Below are positions 22,484-35,810 of a stretch of DNA of 64,000 nt, piece after piece; position 1 is the first letter of the stretch, and each line of letters opens with the position of its first letter. The translations under genes and the position numbers were made by a program. Source of the stretch: Hyperoplus lanceolatus (lineage: Eukaryota; Chordata; Actinopteri; Uranoscopiformes; Ammodytidae); assembly GCA_026929865.2 (NCBI GenBank), contig CM049395.1, positions 36,812,501-36,876,500 of the forward strand, given 5' to 3'. Below the pieces are notes generated by a model. It searched no databases, was not told the DNA's origin, and saw only the letters and a program-made list of their open reading frames with translations.

Positions 22484-22780
22484 AAGATTGCGTTCACACC
22501 GGCCTTGTTTAGTGCGGTTGAAGCTAACCCTGGCGCGTTCAACCCCTCTGTGCAGTTTGTTTTGGTTGGTTTGAACACAATCCGAGACTTCTGGTGCACA
22601 CTAAACAACCGGACTCTTCTCCGGTCTCGGGCCCCTAGCAAGTGATATCTGGAGCGGGTCATCACTGGTGTAAACCCCATCCACACCAATTACAGGATTT
22701 ACGCGTCATTTCACGATACTGCCGAATGCCTTTTATTGAAAGCATGTGTTATTATGTTATTACGCGCAAGTTGCCTTAGC
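22484..22780. mobile_element. Possible Harbinger-type MITE left end
   Basis: GATTGCGTTCACACCGGCCT, with GGTTTGAACACAATCCGAG and ACAACCGGACTCTTCTCCGG, resembles a fish Harbinger-like MITE in which GCGTTCACACC marks the terminus. A right end was not found, so the extent is approximate. Confidence 0.35.
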
Positions 22781-25700
22781 ATACGCGCATATGCTTTGTC
22801 CTTTACAGTCTGCTGATATTGTAATAATGGACATTGGCTGTTGTGGTAGGAGGAAAGTAGCGGAGATTGTCATTTTCAGTATTAAACAATCGACCATCTC
22901 CACGTCACTCAGCCTAAATCCATTGAATTTAGCGTACATAAACCGCCATTGGGCCTCTAAATTTAATAGACTCTTACAATATGTAGGCTATGGTAGAGAT
23001 TGCGAATTATTTGCTTTTTTACTTGCCTGTTTGACCAATAATTTAACAGCCTTTCCATGCATGGGACTTTAGTTAATGTTTAGGTAGAATACCTTTGTAA
23101 ATGCATTCTGAACCATCTGACAAACATAATAATGTATCCAGCAGCAATGATCTATGTGCATCCCCAGCAATAAGCTGCTATTACAATCAGAAGAGTGTTC
23201 TTTAATTTGCCATAATTCTAATGTCTCCCACACAAGCATGCAACTGTTTTGATATGCAAATAAGCATCCTTTGATAATCTATGGGATGCTTTTTTATTTA
23301 TTTCAAAGGTCAAGTTGTGAATTTCTATGTTGATACAATGGCCCACTGGTTTGTTTTTTTCCTAACAAAAAGGAGATACTGAGTTTGCATTTTGGCTCCA
23401 GTTTCTTCTTACACTTCAATGGGGCCACAGATATGTTTGTCTTTTCTAACCTTGTGATCGAGGATCATGCTTTCAAAGGGAGGTTTAATCTCTACCCTTA
23501 CCCCTGTACCTTACCTATTGTACTTTACTTTGTACAAACTATTAAAGTGCCAATGGCAAATAGAGTGGCATAGGGTTGGGCTTAGGTGTACGGTCGGATA
23601 ATTGTGGAGCAAAGGTGGATGAGTGGGAGAATTGTTGAACAGCTGTACAAACGTGACATTCACCACATTCAATAATAACAGTCAAGATAGGTTTTCTTTG
23701 ACTTCATGGGTAAATGTCAGAACATGAATTTCTCAATCAGGTGTGTGTGTGTGTGTGTGTGAGTAAAGGTGCTGTGGGTGTTGAGCGTTCATCAGACTGT
23801 ATTGTGGTGAAATTACTGGTTGGATCCTGACCTCTGATCTCTGTTTTATGAACATACATGAAGGTTGCCAAAAATTACAGGGTTTGTGGGAGATCTGCAC
23901 GGATGAAAAGTAATAGCTGCTCATCTGTGGACATAAATGCAATTGTACGGCCAACAGGAACAACATGATTTATAATATATCTATTTATATAACATATTAT
24001 TTCAGTCAGTAGCAGATTATAGCTGTCAGTGTTCTCTGACATTGGCAATCTTATGTATGAATAAAAAAATACAATGTTTCTTTCATTTCTTTAAATCATG
24101 CAATTCAAATGAATTTAGTGTTTTCACATGATAAAGATTTCACAGCAAAGTATTTCCGTCATGAAATCTATGCCGGTTACACTGATGCTTGTGGCTCAAA
24201 GGACCGTTAAGGGCGGCTGCAAAGCATCAGTGCATAGCATTCTAACCAAGCAGGGGATTTTGATAGATAAGAATTGAATTTAGTTCTAGCTGTGACATGT
24301 TGATTGATCAAAAAGCTCATGGCTAAGGCCTCCCTCCTCTCCCGTCTTATTTATTCTTTGTCAAATGGTTTCAAAATCAATACTAGCCTTGTACACAACC
24401 TTTTCTGCTGCAGGCACTCGGAGACGGGGGGAAACACCTGCTCTCTTGGTGATTGTTACTAATTTTTCCTGTCAAACATTTGAACATAGAATAAGTATTT
24501 GCTGCTATGTGGTTTCAGGGCAGAACACATTATCGTACAATCCATTTAGATATCTTCTGAGAGTGGTCGGAAAATGAAAATGCCTTGAACCACACAAGTC
24601 AAGCTGAGAGGGCGATCTATCAGAAACTGCAGCAACTAACCCAACTTAAAGATGCTACAGGCTTGGATGAGCTGGATTCCTCGTGTTAGAGTACTGGAAG
24701 CAAATCCCTTGATGAGGCTTCGCAAGGGAGATTTTGGATCTGTCACATTTACAATAGTTGTATTGTTGTGGGTGTGTCTCAAAAGCTTTTGACATGTGAA
24801 TACACTTGGCTTGTGAAGTCAGCCAAAGGGTAATGTCTAACTTATGCAAATACTACATATCTGATGGAGTGGACTGGAATATCTTTCGGAAAATCAATAG
24901 CGTCAATCAATATGTGTCAGTGAGAATAGATTATATTAATCCACCCCCAAAAATGTATTTGTTCTGTAACAAACTTTGCTGGAGCATAAGTAAAATGGCC
25001 AGGAAAAACATTGCGGTCTTGAACACTTTGCTTATAGTAGTGCTACTTATATAGAAAGAAAATAAGTTATGGCTCCCATTTTATCCTCACTATGGAAGTG
25101 CACCCTGCAAAATCGCTAACCCTTTCATACGTTAGATGTTCACTGCCATTTCTTCAAAACCGAACATCTAATTGGCTAAATACCTCTGTTAGTTGCATAT
25201 GTGTCCATCTAGAAAATGCCTGTTGTGTCTTTCAAAACCTGTAGCCAAAGGACTTTGCAATGAAAACGATGGAATTTGACAGAAATTGTGGCTGGTTTAT
25301 TATTCCAGGTTCGGATTACAGACATTTCTGCCTTATTTATTCAGAATTTCACATTGCTAATCTCACTTTCAACACAAGTGAGAAAGAAAGAGACTCAGTC
25401 AGTGAATGCCTTTGTATGCATATTTGTGAGACTGTGTGAGACATCAAGCACATCTTTTTTGATTTTTCTCCCTTTGGCAAAATTACCATTTACTACCTTA
25501 CTTTTCTTTCTGCCTTTTTTGTGAGAATATTGGTGATGTCTTTGACGTTAAGAGGCTGCTCACCCATTGTACGCATATCTTGATATTGTGATCTCTTAAA
25601 GATATATTTCACCCTTTAACTATGTACTGTATCTTAAATACATGTTTAATTGTGTCCGTGTCCTGTACACTCAGGAAATGTTTGTCATTGTTTTGTAGCT

Positions 25701-28036
25701 TTTTCTTAACTCCCTCACAACTTGGCGGTATCCATGAGGACGAGTTCACATAAAGTATATTTGCTTTAAAGGGACAAGAGATGATGTATGTGAAACCCAT
25801 CATGTTGTGTTGCTGTACACGTAAGAGCCTCTCTGACATTGACAGGATGAGGTCTGTTCACATTCTTCATTTGTTTATTTTACTGTCATCTGTTATGCCT
25901 CTATTAAAAAACAAAGACGAGAACCACTTTGAAGTACGTGTCCCTCTGCCAGGCCTGAGTAGTAGCTGGCCCCAGTGTTTACAGAGAAAAATTGACATTT
26001 ATTAGCCATTTACCAGACACTTGAATCAAGTGGAATGACTTGTCTCAAATTTGAATGGGTTTATTGAAATTAAAGCTGAGGTCTCTCTATGATATTACTA
26101 TTAACCTGTCTGTGGCTGGCTCTACAGCTGTAACCCAGATGCATATTGTAAATGTTCCCATTCACTCCCCCCAGGCTATGGCTATAGAGAGCTAAGGGAG
26201 TGTTTGAAATGTGTTCAACGTGTGTTGAAATTGCCCAATTTATTAGCTGCAAAACAAAAAATGTCCTGAGTTAAACGTAATGACATCCCTTTAAATATCA
26301 GAATTTAAGTCATATTAATCAACTTCTCCAGCTGTGTTTCATATTCGGAAAACATCTTATTTTCTTTTTTTTTTTTTGGGTGCAAAGTATTCAGGAAATA
26401 GTAGGGACACGATTCAAGAGCTACACAGTTGAACAAGTATAGTCCAAAAATACATTGTAAAAATAAAAGCAATATAAACCAATAAAACAGTATTAATATA
26501 GTAGGTTTTACTGAGAGACTAATTCCAAGAGACAATTCTTTTTTCAATTAGTAGTTGATTATTCATTTAAAAGCCATTGATTATAGTGGATGTGCTGTCA
26601 GCATCCTCATTATTCCTTTTGGAGGATAAGAGTGCTTTGTCAAGATGCATGATGAGTCGATGATGTGTACCTCTTAGCAGTATGACATCTTCATCCATCA
26701 TGGAAATTTTGGATCTCTCAATCTCCAGACCCTCAACTCTAAATCATACCTCCTGCAGCCGCTGACAGGCAGTCACTGTAACATGCAAGAGGAGCCACAG
26801 ATGAGCTCTCCATTAATGAAAAAATAACATATCACACAATACAAATGGATGTGAAGAAGTGAAAGCACTTCAGAAATGCCCAGATAATTAGACTGTCTGG
26901 CAGCAGATTGATGGATGCACTATAATTACCTTTGTGTTATTATTTCAGGGCCAGACAAAAAGCAGGAAAAGCTGGTTTCTCTACTTTGAGCTGCGCTGAT
27001 TCATTAATCTCATTAATGTGTGGAATTAATATCATTTTATCAGACATTCCAGAGCTGCTGGTGGTGTGTGTGGCTAGAGCCATGATTCAGAACTGTCAGA
27101 CAGAGGGGATGCATCAATCTGATTCAACACACCATCAGCTCATCTGCCTTCCAGTCACGGCATGGGGGAAAAGTGTAACAAATATGAGGCTGTGATTCCC
27201 TTTGGTCTTTTGTCAGTGCTCTGTTTAAGTGTCACTTTTCGAATATATATTTTTTTTTAGAAGGATTTGGTACACGTTTGTGCCTTGTTATTTAAAAAAA
27301 ATGTATACTAATTTGCCAGACATATCTGAGCCATTATGAAAGAAAATGTGTGTGGAACAATAAGGAACTCTGGCTTAATGCCTTGCGGTCCACTACATTA
27401 TTATTTTATTTTGTCAACTTAATTTTGCCCTTATCATTCTTGAAATTGATTGAGAAGGGGAGCAATTGTTCCATTTTTATATTTGCTGGTAGACAAATCT
27501 AATCACCAGTTTATAAAGTTGTAGCCTGTTGATGGCACCCAAAGCTAAATATTTAACTTTGAAGACTCTTTAAATCAGTTTGCTTTCTGATTCTGTATCA
27601 ATGTAAGATATATTCAGCAACTACAGTGATATGGTCATCTCTTTAGGGATGGCCAAGCTGAAAAAATATATTACACAGACATTTCACTTGTTCAGTTTTA
27701 CACAAAGTTACACAAAGTAATACTCTCTGACCAGGCACTGTTTGGAACCTGTCCGTTTGGCTGACAACCTTCTATTGTATTATAGAATTAGCAATGGAGA
27801 CTGTAGACCTCAACAACATCATATCCTATCACTCTGCAGGTGGTTCAGTTTGTCGATGGGAGGAAATGGGATCTTTACACCCAATTTGAGGTGAAGTGAC
27901 TCAGAGTTTACATGTAGGATATCCCGTGACCCCGGTGTAATGACTTCCAGACTGCAGGTGGTCCTGCTCTGGTTTGTCAGTGATAGGATTCCATAAACAG
28001 ACTTAATCACTTCTTCCAGCAGCCAGTCTCTCTCTC

Positions 28037-28069
<33 letters not shown>

Positions 28070-28088
28070 CTGTCTGTCTGTCTGTCTC

Positions 28089-28119
<31 letters not shown>

Positions 28120-28779
28120 TTATTTATTTCTCTCTTTGGGGCTTTCTTGGTTGCTCATATTTCTGTATCTATGTCTGCGGAGATGGCTCTTAATCAATCT
28201 GTGATATTTTTATGTAGCACCTCCAATAACAAATTCACCTGCACATATACCTGCTCAAACCTCATTTCTGTGGCTCACATATGTACATCAGTTAATTTTT
28301 TAGCCCATGGCTTCTTCCACCTCTCACACAAACAGACGTTTGTGGTACCGTAAGTTTACACTGTCACATGTGCACCATGTGAGGAAGAAATGTAGCAGAC
28401 TGCTGGGGAAGGGGTGGGGGGTTGTGGTAATCCTGACCCACTCTTACAGAGAGAAATCATGGTAAGCAGTGTGAGCCATCACAGAAAACTGCTGTTCACG
28501 CATTCTCTTTTTAATGGCACTTACATGGCATCCCAGAGGTCATCTGGGATTGGAATACAACAACCATTCCTTTCCAACTACAAACACGTTTTTTGTTTTT
28601 GCTTTTTCCTTTCCTTTACCCATTGAAGCCTTTACCAGGCCTTAATAAGAGTGTGGTTTTGGAGGCCAAAATCAGAGGCAAAACTCCAGGAAAATAGGTG
28701 ATTTGGCCTAGTATACAATTGCCAAATTTGGTATATTGCCAAATTGAAGTTCATAGTGGAAGAAAATCGATACTCATTT
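22781..28779. other. Unique DNA with simple repeats, no gene seen
   Basis: It holds a (GT)n tract at 23741-23761, a poly(T) run at about 26361-26378 and a long TCTC/TCTG tract at 28026-28117. No exon with good splice sites was found. A stretch around 26880-27190 is open in one frame and follows an acceptor-like TTATTATTTCAG, but has no donor; it is more likely a conserved non-coding stretch. Confidence 0.45.
28026..28117. repeat. (TC)n/(TCTG)n microsatellite
   Basis: Alternating TC and TCTG units over about 90 bases. Confidence 0.95.
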
Positions 28780-28950
28780 CAGTGTTGGGAAAGTTCTTTT
28801 TCTACGTGAACTAGTTCAAAGTTCAGTTCACACACTTTAAAATGAACTAGTTCAGTTCATAGTTCATAATTCAAAATTCTGAACTAAGTTCACAGCTCAA
28901 AAATGAACTAGTTCATAGTTCTTTTTTTCAATATGTTGCTGCAGGCTATT
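28780..28950. mobile_element. hAT-like left end with GAACTAGTTC sites
   Basis: It begins CAGTGTTGGGAAAGTTCTTT and carries three copies of the palindrome TGAACTAGTTCA (about 28807, 28843 and 28903) plus several GTTCA half sites. This matches the left terminus of a common fish element as I recall it. It runs directly into copy B, and no right end was found beyond copy B. Confidence 0.55.
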
Positions 28951-30711
28951 CAGTGTTTCCCGCAGGATTTTTTTCAGCAGCGGTGCTGTGGTCCCTGAAC
29001 CCTCTAGGGGAGTCCGGGGGCATCCGATTTTTTTTGTACCCTTTACATTGAAATACACAAATCTGGTGCACTTTGAGAGGAGAATATGCACTTAAATCCT
29101 ATTAGATAGGATCCTGTAGATAGGATTATTGGTGTTGTAACTTTGCCTTTTGTGTCTTCATTTACAGATTTTGACATTTTTGTATAGAAATTAATATTTA
29201 AACAAAAAATGCCACAACGCAAAAATAATTTGCACAATTTATTTACAGATTTTTGCCTAATGCTTAAACACTAAACGTGGTTGCTATGCCCAAAGCATCA
29301 CAACCTCTGACTTTGGTGACCATGCCCTAAACAAAAGCACCAACCCTACAAACACAATTGAAATTCTCCAACACACTTCTTTCAAAACACTACACACATT
29401 TTTTTACATAAGACACATTGGTCAAAAAGGAAATCTCCTGCTAAAATGGGCAAAACACAACTTTTTAAATTACAAACCACAACTAAAATTTGAAAAGAAC
29501 ACAGACTCACACACATGAAAAATAAAAAATAAAGCTAATTGAATACCAATCAGTGTGAGCCTTAGCACTACAAATAGACCTCAGGTGAGCTGAGCTCTTT
29601 TGTGAGACAGTGAGAGTCAGGGGAAGAGAACAAGAGAGAGTTGCTGGAGGATGAGGACAAAGAAGACAACAGACGGAGGACTGTGAAGTTTTTGCTCATC
29701 CACAAAGGCTACATCCAGCCAGGGAGCATTTAATTCTCCTTGTCCCACTCCTTGTTCAGGATCTACCACTGCACCCTCTCTCTCTTGTTCTCCTTGCTTC
29801 TCTCTCACTTCTCTTTCCTCCCTTACTTGGTCTACCTGTATTTTCTGTAATAAACTTGAGCACTTAAAGGCCTTTAAACAACAAGTAAGACATGCTAGAA
29901 ATATTATTTGTTTCCTTCAAATTACCCTATCTACATGCATTTGTAATGTTCAAATAATATCACCTTGCATTATGCATTCAAATCCAAAAGAAAATTCTCA
30001 TTAGCTTGAAAGTTTGCTTCCCTAATTTGCTTCACTAACCTCAGCTCCTCCATTGTCCCCGTCTGCCTTTCTTTTTCTAATCACCCAGTTTTTTAGACTC
30101 ATCTGCAAATGTAATATATATTATTTAACTATGTATATATACATTGTGCACAGTGCATCCCTTAAGAGCTTGTACCAGCCTTTTAACCTCTGAGCCCTTA
30201 GCCATTTTTGAGATGTTTTGGTTCGCCTGGATTTATTCTCTTATCAAGATTGCATTCATCACCCCTATAATGCATAGCTGTCAAGCTATCATTTATTTGG
30301 GTCACAACCTGGATTATCAGAATATGTCTGCTGCAGTGATGTCGTTTGAATGTAGGAAATTATCAATTAGACAGTAAAAAAGCAAAAAGTATCTCACAAT
30401 TATTTATTGATGTGACACAAAAAGGCACATTGATTAAGCTTGTTATTGCTTAAAACACTTCTTCTTAGTCTTGGGAGTCAAAAAGTGATGAGAAAATTAT
30501 AAAATACATATAAGTTATACATAATAGAAACTATTCATGCTCTTATAAAAAGTCCATAGGCTTTTTCCCTGCATGTATGCTACTGACCACATGCTTACAG
30601 GCGATTAGCATAAATCCCTAACTAAAATACGCGATGAAAACGGATTTTATATGGCAATAAAAAACAACATCGTATCTAACAGTATGTATTCATTTTTCAA
30701 AGTTCCCGAAA

Positions 30712-30754
<43 letters not shown>

Positions 30755-31153
30755 GTAGTCTACTAGAGGAAAAACGGCATGGAGGTTGCGGTTTATAGCC
30801 TAGATAAAATAAAATAAAATTACGATAGGTCTCAGAGGGTTTTTAACACTGCTGGACACATTTTAGAAACTTACTCTCTCTCTCTCTCTCTCTCTGTGTC
30901 TGTGTCTCTCTCTCTCTCTTTCCTTCTTTCTTCGCTCTTCCGCTTCACTCGCTGCTAGAATCAACGTAACTTTGCAACTGTGTACGCTACTACTGCCAAC
31001 AACTGCCACACTCGGTGTTTGGATATTTTTCTTCTTTGATGTTGGCTACGTGATGATATGCCGCGTGCTGCGCAATTTACGTGACGCGCTGCCCATTTTC
31101 TAAAAGGAGCTACGTACCAAAAAAAAAAAAAAAATGCGGAGGAGAAGGATTTT
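28951..31153. repeat. 2.2-kb transposon-like repeat, copy B
   Basis: It is in the same orientation as copy A (4160-6417) and almost the same length, starting CAGTGTTTCCCGCAGGATTT. Identity is very high along the whole length. Differences include a 10-base stretch present only here near 29741, a missing stretch near 29358 and a 24-base extra stretch near 31055. Similarity ends at GGAGAAGGATTTTT, so the terminal palindrome of copy A is absent. Contains (CA)n at 30714-30753 and (TC)n at 30873-30920. No coding region recognised. Confidence 0.75.
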
Positions 31154-31161
31154 TTTCTAAT

Positions 31162-31205
31162 CCTACATTTCTCTTTCTGTGACATCACAGAAAGAGAAAT
31201 GTAGG
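31162..31205. repeat. Perfect 21-bp inverted repeat with 2-base spacer
   Basis: Arms 31162-31182 and 31185-31205 (CCTACATTTCTCTTTCTGTGA and its complement) pair perfectly around CA. It lies just beyond the end of copy B. It could be a MITE core or a strong RNA hairpin if transcribed. Confidence 0.9.
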
Positions 31206-32891
31206 GTTACACAGTGAGACCATAAAACACTCTTTCTGCCTTTTCTCAGGCTAGAATGATCCGATTTAATTTTTTTTTATACTTCATAGGATCTCTGAGT
31301 TCAATACACCTTCATATTCCAACTGTTGAAGTAGGCCTTTAAGTAGTAAAACCCCTCCAAACTTTGTCAATGTGAATATGTCTTGATATCCCCCTGCAGA
31401 TGTTAAGGAGTGGAGAGTAACGCCGGGCCCTGTCCTATCTGGACAGCAGAGTGTCTTGTCCCAGTTTGGAATGTTGTTGATGTACTGGAGTTAAGCTATA
31501 GAGGCATGCCTGAGAGAAATTATCTTTGGTCTGGGACAGTGTGGGCAGAAAGAACCAATGAAACCTGCCATGCAGGCCCTAATTGGAGGTCATTAATAAT
31601 GTGAGGCTGTCCTGCAGTTAACAGCCCTGTGTTTCTCTTTGCTGTTTCGCCATCAGGTAGAGGTCTCAGTCATGCTGGGTACAGTTTGGTCATTCTCATA
31701 CGCATATGGCAATAATTGCTATGAATATACACATTATAATACTAGTATCTGTACAAATCGGAGTTGTTTTACCAGTTGTACCACTTGGGCTAGTTGTACT
31801 AACAATACAAGTCAACAGCATTTACATTTAGTTTGTGGTGTGTAACTGTGGTGAAAACCTTTGCATTACACCTTAAAGAGGTATACCATGTCTGGAGAGT
31901 GTAAGGCCAGTGTGCCATATTATAGTCAGTTGTATTGTCTATAATGTGAATTCCTGGATATTTGGTCAGCCTGATGGCGTATAGGGTAAGAGTACTTTGA
32001 CAACTCATTTTTAAAAGTGCAGTGTCGAGAGTAGCAAATATGCTTCAGCAGTTTGAACATCACATTCATTTCTGTATTGTAGAGGAGATGCGTGTAAAGT
32101 TGCAGGCGTGCAAAGTGCATTGCCATATTTCACATTGTGAAAACACAGCTCTCCCACTTTTGCCGTCAATCTTCGGTGTATGAAAACAAATTATTCCAAC
32201 TCACCGATGGAAGTTTTAACTCGCTGATATGAATGAGGACTAGGAGTATATCTGAAAGCTGGAAATCATGACCCCCTTCCAGCAGCTATTGATTGGAGTA
32301 GCAGAAAATCCATAGTGGCTGATTTGTGAACCATTAAGTTTTGAACCCAAAGCTCATAATGTTCATATTCACAGCTTTACTCTGCACTGATGCGGGTGAG
32401 GGTGGGATAAAGAGGCAGGGGGTTAGGGCATTAGATGCTGAGAGGTTAGAGGCAGGCTGTTAGAGAATGAGGGAAAAGCGTTGGAGGGATTGAAGATCAT
32501 TAAATAAATCAATTCAACTCTATCTGGAAGATTGCCCACACATGCAATAAAACAATGAGGGAAGTGCACAAGAGGAACTATTTGTTATTATCATATTTAC
32601 AAGTCTGTCCGAATTTCTTTAAGTTTATAGACCAAATGCAAAACAGCTCAGGCAGGGGTTCCTATTGTCCCTCGGTTATAGTCCTCATTTTATTCAGTTA
32701 ATTAAATGGAAGCAAAGCTTTCAGCAATCTGCTTATACTGTAGCAACCACTTGTAAAGAAAAACTGTGAATAATTCAAGTCATAAACATAATTAAAACTC
32801 TCCTTTGCTGTCTTCACAATCTTTCATAATATGAATAAATTCATATTTTGCTCATCATCAAAACTCCAGCACATTTTAGAAAAATGTCTAA
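31206..32891. other. Unique DNA, no gene seen
   Basis: An open stretch of 31 codons follows an acceptor-like CCCCCTGCAG near 31399 but ends in a stop with no donor. The part around 31560-31620 has TAATTGG and ATTAATAATG sites in a low-repeat setting. Confidence 0.45.
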
Positions 32892-33890
32892 AGGTGCCAA
32901 CACACTGCACACCGCGGCGCGGCTGGCCGCGCGAATCGCAGGTTCCGCGTCGCGTGATCATTTTGGCTCATTTGTGTCCGCCGCCGGCCGCTGCCCGCCG
33001 CCCGATGACTCATTGAATGTGCACGCCCAGTTTCTTCCCGCTATTAACATCTCTCTCATCATCGTCGTCATCCTCACTGATTTGTTTTTGTTGGGAGCGT
33101 CTCTGAAGTATTCTGCCTTCATCATCTCTGCCATCGGCCCTTGTATTGGTCTCACTGCACCTCTCACACATTTCTCCCCGCCACCTGCCACCCAAGCTTC
33201 GTAAACACACCCACACATGCACCCACACACACATACACACACAACCCGCCCACACACACACACGCACATATGTATCCATGGCCGTGCATATACACACTCA
33301 CGCCGGCATATCAACATGATTTTCCCTTTTTCCAGATTTGTTTTCACCACTGATATTGTTGTGATGTTTAGGGAAATGTTTGGAAGTGTCAGTTGTCGTA
33401 TTTAGTTTGCATTGTCTCTGCATATTCACTCATCTGCAGTACATCTTCCCTGGCTTTCTCTCCTTCTCTCTTCTATAATGTGAGTCTATTCCTTGCTCCT
33501 TTTACTAAAAGATGTCTCATTAAACTGCTGTCATACATTGTATCGATGTGTTGGAACTTTCTCCCTCTCTCTCTCTCTCTCTCTGTCTTTTCCTTCTTTT
33601 TTCCCTTCATCCCTCCTTTCCCAACAGCACCGCCAGCCAGGTTTCACCTCCGTGGGTTTCACGTGTCTTGTAGCTCAGCAGACTCACCCGAGTGACGTCA
33701 GGAGGAGCTCAATGCTGATTGGCCACCGTGGCGCGGCCGGCGGCGAAAAGTTCAATATTTTCAACTTCTGCGGCGGCCGCGCCGCCCCATTCGCGCCGCG
33801 TGAACTGCTCGCCACCGGCCGCCGGCGCTCGAAATACATTGACTTTCTATGTAAACTCGCCATGCGGCGATGTGCAGTGTGTTGGCACCT
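32892..33890. mobile_element. PIF/Harbinger-type element, TAA duplication
   Basis: The 20-base terminal inverted repeat AGGTGCCAACACACTGCACA is perfect at both ends. TAA lies outside both (32889-32891 and 33891-33893), the 3-bp target typical of PIF/Harbinger. The ends are very GC-rich (GCCGGCCGCC and similar). The interior has a CACA-rich tract (about 33204-33265) and a TC-rich tract. Open frames here reflect base bias and contain neither a DDE nuclease nor a Myb-like protein, so the element is non-autonomous. Confidence 0.85.
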
Positions 33891-33893
33891 TAA

Positions 33894-35299
33894 GGCATAC
33901 TGCAAATCATGTTTAGTTGCAATCTCTTGCTTTTTTCTCATTTTATATTGAGTTTAGAGGTAAAAGTGTGGCGACAACCCAGATCAAGTATTTAGCTAAA
34001 ATAACTCCATATGTTTTCTTTGTGTTGTTTTCGTTTCACGTAACATGTAGAATCTGGAAATATTTTGGTTTTGAACAAGCAGAGCTGTTCAAACTGTCCC
34101 CAGCCTTAACGTTGAGACGTCTTTCCTAGCAACATAACTCCAGCCTTGTTCCTGCTCCTTCTGGTCAGCTAGAGGTCACTTCACACAGCTGCCTCACATA
34201 TCCTTTTTGCTGTCTGTATTTAGTGGCCATCAAGCTAAAAATTAAGGATTTTAACATAACAAGCTTCTAGTTATTCACCTTCCTCACTATTTTTCCATAC
34301 ACCAAGCCATCTCTCATTCAAACTGAATATGACCCCGCTAGTTAGGAAAATATGGCAAAGACAAAATTCTTAAGTGAAATGAAATGATAATTAGCCATTT
34401 CTAAAATAAGGAGCCATTACACTAGAGGTGTCAAAAAAGTCATGAAGAGACATTAATCACACATTCTCAGGTTCACATATGCCCCTCTCTCAACCGTCGC
34501 CTTAACACCATGTGCATGTGCAGAAGCCTCTAGAGAAATACTTGTGTTTTTCATACACATTTATTATTTCATCCGACTGCGTGCCACAAAAAGCCATTGA
34601 GATCTGCTGGATGTCGTCCATCTGTCCACAGTAATTGAGCAAGTGTTTCTGAGGGGGGGTGGGGGGCTCTCCAAGCTTGGTTACGCAACCGTTGAGCTAC
34701 TGCACAGGTACTTTTAGAAACATGCTATCTCCTTTTCTGAGGAGCATATTTGTTAAAGCAAGTATGATCAATTGTTCTATTGGGTTATGTGCAGAACCTC
34801 ATCTTAATTTTTAATTAAAGTTCTTGTCAATCAAAGTGAACACATGAGCAGATAAGAGAGTGACATGTTTATTTATTTTTAGTTTAAAAAAAATATTTTG
34901 GCTTGGATTTTAAGAATCACCTTTCTCTGCTCTGTATTTTCTGCATAAAGAAAGAATGTTTTGATTGAAAGGACACATTAAGTGTTGTGTGTTTTGCGGT
35001 TAAATATCATTGAAACGGCACGATCACATACATTTTTCATCATGCTGACCTGGTAACTATAGATTGTGTTTGCACAGATCAATAATCAATAAATACAAAC
35101 ATTTTGGAACAACACATTAAACTCAAATAGTATGAAAATATCATATGAAAACTATTTCAAAACTGAGTTTAGTGGTCACCAGGTAGCACTGCAATTTTAT
35201 CAGACAAATAAGTAAACCAGATAAAGGCATGATATTCCAAGGTTGGGTCCTAAAAACAACATAATTGTGCAACTGACACGGAAACACAAGTCAGTTTAA
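33894..35299. other. Unique DNA, no gene seen
   Basis: No repeat ends or exon-like stretch recognised. Confidence 0.45.
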
Positions 35300-35806
35300 A
35301 GCTCCCATATTATACACTTTTCGGTACTATTATACACCATATTATATGGTCTTAGTGGTCCTTATACGTTTTTCTTTAATTGTTTGCTGAAAAAAACTTT
35401 TAGATAGTTTATTGTACTATGCTGATGTTCAGCTAATCTCACAATGGCCTATTTTTTAAAAAGCTCCCCTCGTAAATATACAATCTTTGAGCTGCCCCCG
35501 CCCCCTGTCGGGAAGCGAAGCCAGATACGCCTCGCCCTCTGTCTGTCAAGGCCGTGGACCAATAAGACATAGGGGTGTGGGCTGCACAGTGGAAGCTTCT
35601 GGCTTTCCAGTTTGTGAGGTCAGAAAAGGGGAAAATTCTGACTGGAGTATATTGGGGGGGAGGGATGGGGGTTTCAGAAAGGGGGAGAGTGAGAACAGGA
35701 GAGATTGTTATTTTTTCTTAATATTTTGGCAGTCTCTAGGCACACCGTGGACCCATGGATATGTTAGAACACATTTAAAAAGTGCATTTAGCATAATATG
35801 TGACCT
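35300..35806. mobile_element. TTAA-target MITE (T2/Kolobok-like), short copy
   Basis: TTAA at 35296-35299 and 35807-35810 flanks termini AGCTCCCATATTATACACTT and, in reverse, AGGTCACATATTATGCTAAA. TTAA with an AGG start is the pattern of the T2 MITEs and Kolobok elements; piggyBac elements also use TTAA but usually start CCY. The right 120 bp or so, from ATTCTGACTGGAGTATATTG on, is shared with 54582-55855. Noncoding. Confidence 0.75.
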
Positions 35807-35810
35807 TTAA

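Noticed and set aside
22746-23072. 108-codon plus-strand frame
   Set aside because: It follows a Harbinger-like end but shows no nuclease or Myb-like motif; treated as chance.
26949-27195. Possible exon after TTATTATTTCAG
   Set aside because: No acceptable donor follows and the frame ends in a stop; more likely conserved non-coding or chance.
29617-29808. Minus-strand 63-codon frame in copy B
   Set aside because: The matching stretch in copy A is interrupted by an indel and no domain is visible, so it is treated as noncoding repeat.
31400-31495. Possible exon after CCCCCTGCAG
   Set aside because: Only 31 codons before a stop and no donor.
32831-33951. Several overlapping frames of 60-152 codons on both strands
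   Set aside because: They lie in the GC-rich ends and CA/TC tracts of a Harbinger-type element; stop-poor composition explains them.
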